Shown: positions 23,211 through 25,258 of the stretch, one piece after another
How positions within the stretch are numbered: position 1 is the stretch's first letter
How the letters are laid out: each line of letters opens with the position of its first letter
Origin: an uncultured Clostridia bacterium
Lineage (GTDB): Bacteria; Bacillota; Clostridia; TANB77; CAG-508
Direction: 5' to 3'
NCBI GenBank assembly: GCA_934162625.1
Contig: CAKPJM010000014.1
Span: 1-25,258 of the forward strand
Length of the DNA stretch: 25,258 nucleotides
Position numbers and translations under genes: made by a program
The notes under the pieces: model-generated
Seen by the model: only the letters and a program-made list of their open reading frames with translations
Databases searched by the model: none
Told to the model about the DNA's origin: nothing

Positions 23211-24245
23211 CTAAATTTCTATATAATTATGCTCGCATGCTCTAATTAACCTATTCATTATTGCAAGTCCCAATCCTTTTTTCTCTACGCCTTCAATAAT
23301 TACTAAATCTACGTTATAAGAATCTACTTTTCTTAAAAGGGTAAAAATGTTTTGGCTTATTTCTTCTAGTGTTTCTCCCATATCCAACTTATTTTTTGTT
23401 TTATATTTTTCTAAATTACTTGTTCTTCCTAGCACCAATATATTTTTTTCTAGTTCTATTTCTTCATTTATTTTATTTACAAGTTTTTCATTGTCACTAC
23501 TATACACTAATAAACACTTTGTATTTGGTGCATAATGCCTATATTTCATTCCTGGAGACATTACCTTTTCATCGGGTTTGCATTCTTCCATTATTTGTTT
23601 TTCTACTTCTACTTTTATGCCTAATTTTTCTATATCTTCTTTTGTTATTTTTCCAGGTCTTAATATATGAACAATATCATCCACAACTCTTATTACTGTT
23701 GATTCTACACCTATATCTGTTATTCCTGCATCTAATATATAATCAACCTTTCCGTCTAATTCTCCTATTATATCTTCTATTTTTGTTCCACTAGGTTTTC
23801 CAGATATATTTGCACTTGGTGCCGCAATAGGTAAATTAGAAAACTCTATTAAATCCTGTGCTATTTTATTACTTGGAAATCTTATTCCAACTGTTTCTAA
23901 CCCTGCTGTTACATTATATGGAATGCATTCTTTTTTATTTAATATAATTGTTAAAGGTCCTGGCCAAAAATTTTCCATTAGTTTTTTTTCTACTTCGCCA
24001 ATATTTTGCACTAAATTTCCTAGCATGTCCAAATTAGAAATATGTACAATTAATGGATTATCTCCAGCTCTTCCTTTTGCTTTGAATATTTTGCTTACAG
24101 CATTTTCATCTAAAGCATTCGCTCCAATTCCATAAACAGTTTCAGTTGGGAATAAAACCAATTCTCCATTTTTAATAGAATCAGCCGCTTCTTTTATTTT
24201 TTCTAAATTTATTTCATTCTTTAAATCTGCATATTTTGATTTCAT
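23211..24245 (-). CDS. L-threonylcarbamoyladenylate synthase (Sua5 type)
   Basis: 344 aa. Makes threonylcarbamoyl-AMP from Thr, bicarbonate and ATP for tRNA t6A37. The N-terminal YrdC/TsaC domain has LVLFPTETVYGIGANAL, KAKGRAGDNPLIVH and SANISGKPSGT; a linker and C-terminal Sua5 domain follow (SPGMKYRHYAPN, then a Rossmann-like tail). It starts at ATG 24245, with AAGGAAG seven bases upstream. A longer open frame to 24350 only translates the palindrome at 24269-24350 and is not the start. Confidence 0.93.
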   Translation of the reverse strand: MKSKYADLKNEINLEKIKEAADSIKNGELVLFPTETVYGIGANALDENAVSKIFKAKGRAGDNPLIVHISNLDMLGNLVQNIGEVEKKLMENFWPGPLTIILNKKECIPYNVTAGLETVGIRFPSNKIAQDLIEFSNLPIAAPSANISGKPSGTKIEDIIGELDGKVDYILDAGITDIGVESTVIRVVDDIVHILRPGKITKEDIEKLGIKVEVEKQIMEECKPDEKVMSPGMKYRHYAPNTKCLLVYSSDNEKLVNKINEEIELEKNILVLGRTSNLEKYKTKNKLDMGETLEEISQNIFTLLRKVDSYNVDLVIIEGVEKKGLGLAIMNRLIRACEHNYIEI

Positions 24246-24268
24246 ATAAATTCTTCCTTTTTTATAAA

Positions 24269-24350
24269 TTGAAATTGGGACAAATGGGGACAGACCCCTT
24301 TTGTTTAAATTAAAACAAAAGGGGTCTGTCCCCATTTGTCCCAATTTCAA
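24269..24350. repeat. Perfect 38-bp inverted repeat (GGGGACAGACCCC type)
   Basis: The arms 24269-24306 and 24313-24350 are perfect complements with a 6-base loop. The core GGGGACAGACCCCTTTTGT is like the 18545 and 20976 palindromes. It lies between the divergent Sua5-type gene and the DUF421 gene. Probably a REP-like element; it could block transcription between them. Confidence 0.85.
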
Positions 24351-24450
24351 TTTTTCTTACTGTTTTTCTATTATATTACAATTAGCTATATTTTGCAATT
24401 TTATATGCATAATATTTTGCATTTTTGCCAAAATATATTTAGGTGAATTT

Positions 24451-25161
24451 ATGGATAATATTTTAAAAATTACTTATTTATCTCTGGGCTCTTTAATAAT
24501 TTTATTCTTGCTTACAAAATTGATGGGCAATAGAGAAATGTCTCAGTTAACTATGTTTGACTACATTGTTAGTATTACAATTGGTTCTATTGCAGCAGAG
24601 ATGTCTACTTCTTTGGAAAATAATTTTATGGAACCGGTTGTTGCAATGCTTGTATATGGATTTGTTACTTTTTTAATTTCTTACTTGACTTGTAAAAATT
24701 TAAATTTAAGAAGATTTTTTACAGGTAAATCAAAAATTTTATTAGATAATGGAAAGCTTTATAGAAAAAATTTCAAATCTGCAAAGTTAGATTTAAATGA
24801 ATTTTTAATGGAATGTAGAATAAATGGGTATTTTAATCTAAGCGATATTCAAACAGCAATTTTAGAACCAAATGGCAAAATTAGTTTCCTTCCAAAAAGT
24901 TTAAAAAGACCATCAACACCAGAAGATTTAAATTTAAATCCAGAGCAAGAAAATGTTACTATTAATGTAATTTTAGATGGAATTTTATTAAAAGAGAATT
25001 TAGAAAAAACTGGAAATAATATAAATTGGTTAGAAAAAAATTTAAAAAGCCAAGGAATTGCAGATATAAAAAATGTATTTCTTGCGACCTGTGATAATCA
25101 AAACAATTTAAGCGTATATATTAAATTAGACAAGCAAAATAAACATAGTTTTTTTGAGTAA
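24451..25161 (+). CDS. DUF421 (YetF/YdfS-like) membrane protein
   Basis: 236 aa. Three N-terminal membrane helices (about 5-24, 37-55, 65-85), then the typical cytoplasmic domain: GKSKILLDNGKLYRKNF, LNEFLMECRINGYFNLSDIQ and AILEPNGKISFLPK. Members are spore or membrane-associated proteins of unclear function. The start is ATG at 24451 with AGGTGA as SD. A longer reading from 24301 passes through the palindrome and has no SD. No in-frame CGG. Confidence 0.92.
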   Translation: MDNILKITYLSLGSLIILFLLTKLMGNREMSQLTMFDYIVSITIGSIAAEMSTSLENNFMEPVVAMLVYGFVTFLISYLTCKNLNLRRFFTGKSKILLDNGKLYRKNFKSAKLDLNEFLMECRINGYFNLSDIQTAILEPNGKISFLPKSLKRPSTPEDLNLNPEQENVTINVILDGILLKENLEKTGNNINWLEKNLKSQGIADIKNVFLATCDNQNNLSVYIKLDKQNKHSFFE

Positions 25162-25185
25162 CAAAGCTGAATTTATTCCGCGTTA

Positions 25186-25258
25186 AAAGATAACATTATT
25201 AATTTTTACAAACAATGCGTCGACAGCCCTTTGAGGCGGGGGAATACCCGTGAGCTTG
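25186..25258. repeat. 104-bp structured element, copy 2 (cut by window end)
   Basis: Matches 20806-20878 with a single C/T difference (AACACTATT against AACATTATT). The right arm lies beyond the window. It follows the DUF421 gene. Confidence 0.75.

Noticed and set aside
24246..24350. N-terminal extension of the Sua5-type protein
   Set aside because: The extension is the translated palindrome. The SD and conserved domain point to the ATG at 24245.

Overview
The window is very AT-rich (about 70% A+T), with strong Shine-Dalgarno (SD) sequences, sigma-A promoters, GTG/TTG starts, a Spo0E-like phosphatase gene and Firmicutes-type neighbourhoods (rpsU-yqeY, yfmF-yfmH-lgt). It looks like chromosome from an uncultured, probably gut-associated and spore-forming Clostridia-like Firmicute. 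Species cannot be named from the sequence.

Layout. 1-300 (+): tRNA-Gly(GCC), cut by the window edge, and tRNA-Cys(GCA). 495-3359 (-): a DacA/PBP5-type D,D-carboxypeptidase, a RelE/ParE-type toxin-antitoxin pair, and a secreted SH3-CAP protein. 3527-17702 (-): an 11-gene type IV secretion-like locus. In transcription order it has three VirB2-like pilins (one with a zinc ribbon), a PrgI-family protein, a separate membrane-anchored VirB4-N-like protein, the VirB4 ATPase, a VirB6-like polytopic protein, a single-pass VirB8-like protein, a lysozyme-peptidase of 924 aa (VirB1-like), a second single-pass protein, and an acidic cytoplasmic protein. No relaxase, VirD4 coupling protein or VirB11 lies in the locus. 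18017-24245 (-): Spo0E-like protein, lgt, yfmH, yfmF, yqeY, rpsU, and the threonylcarbamoyl-AMP synthase gene. 24451-25161 (+): a DUF421/YetF membrane protein. Intergenic gaps are packed with palindromic REP-like repeats and one 104-bp structured element present twice.

Main discovery. Four genes (dacA, the SH3-CAP gene, prgI with two sites, lgt) are each broken by +1 frameshifts, five in total. Every break is at an in-frame CGG codon followed by A. Skipping the C restores the conserved protein and reads GGA (Gly). I checked about three dozen other CGG trinucleotides inside the coding regions by eye, and none is an in-frame codon. The only other in-frame CGG (CGG CGG) ends the zinc-ribbon pilin, where a +1 shift would also read Gly and give an alternative C-terminus. 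The rule 'in-frame CGG means +1 shift, decoded as CGGN = Gly' explains all cases. It suggests either systematic translational recoding at an unassigned CGG codon (hungry-codon shift or a quadruplet-reading tRNA-Gly) or a very specific sequencing artefact. I favour recoding, but it is not proven.

Function together. The T4SS-like locus appears to form two transcription units: a pilin unit with a strong promoter (17734-17762), closed by a terminator at 16030-16064, and a long unit from prgI to the acidic protein. If prgI is translated only through two CGG shifts, assembly of this apparatus would depend on the recoding.
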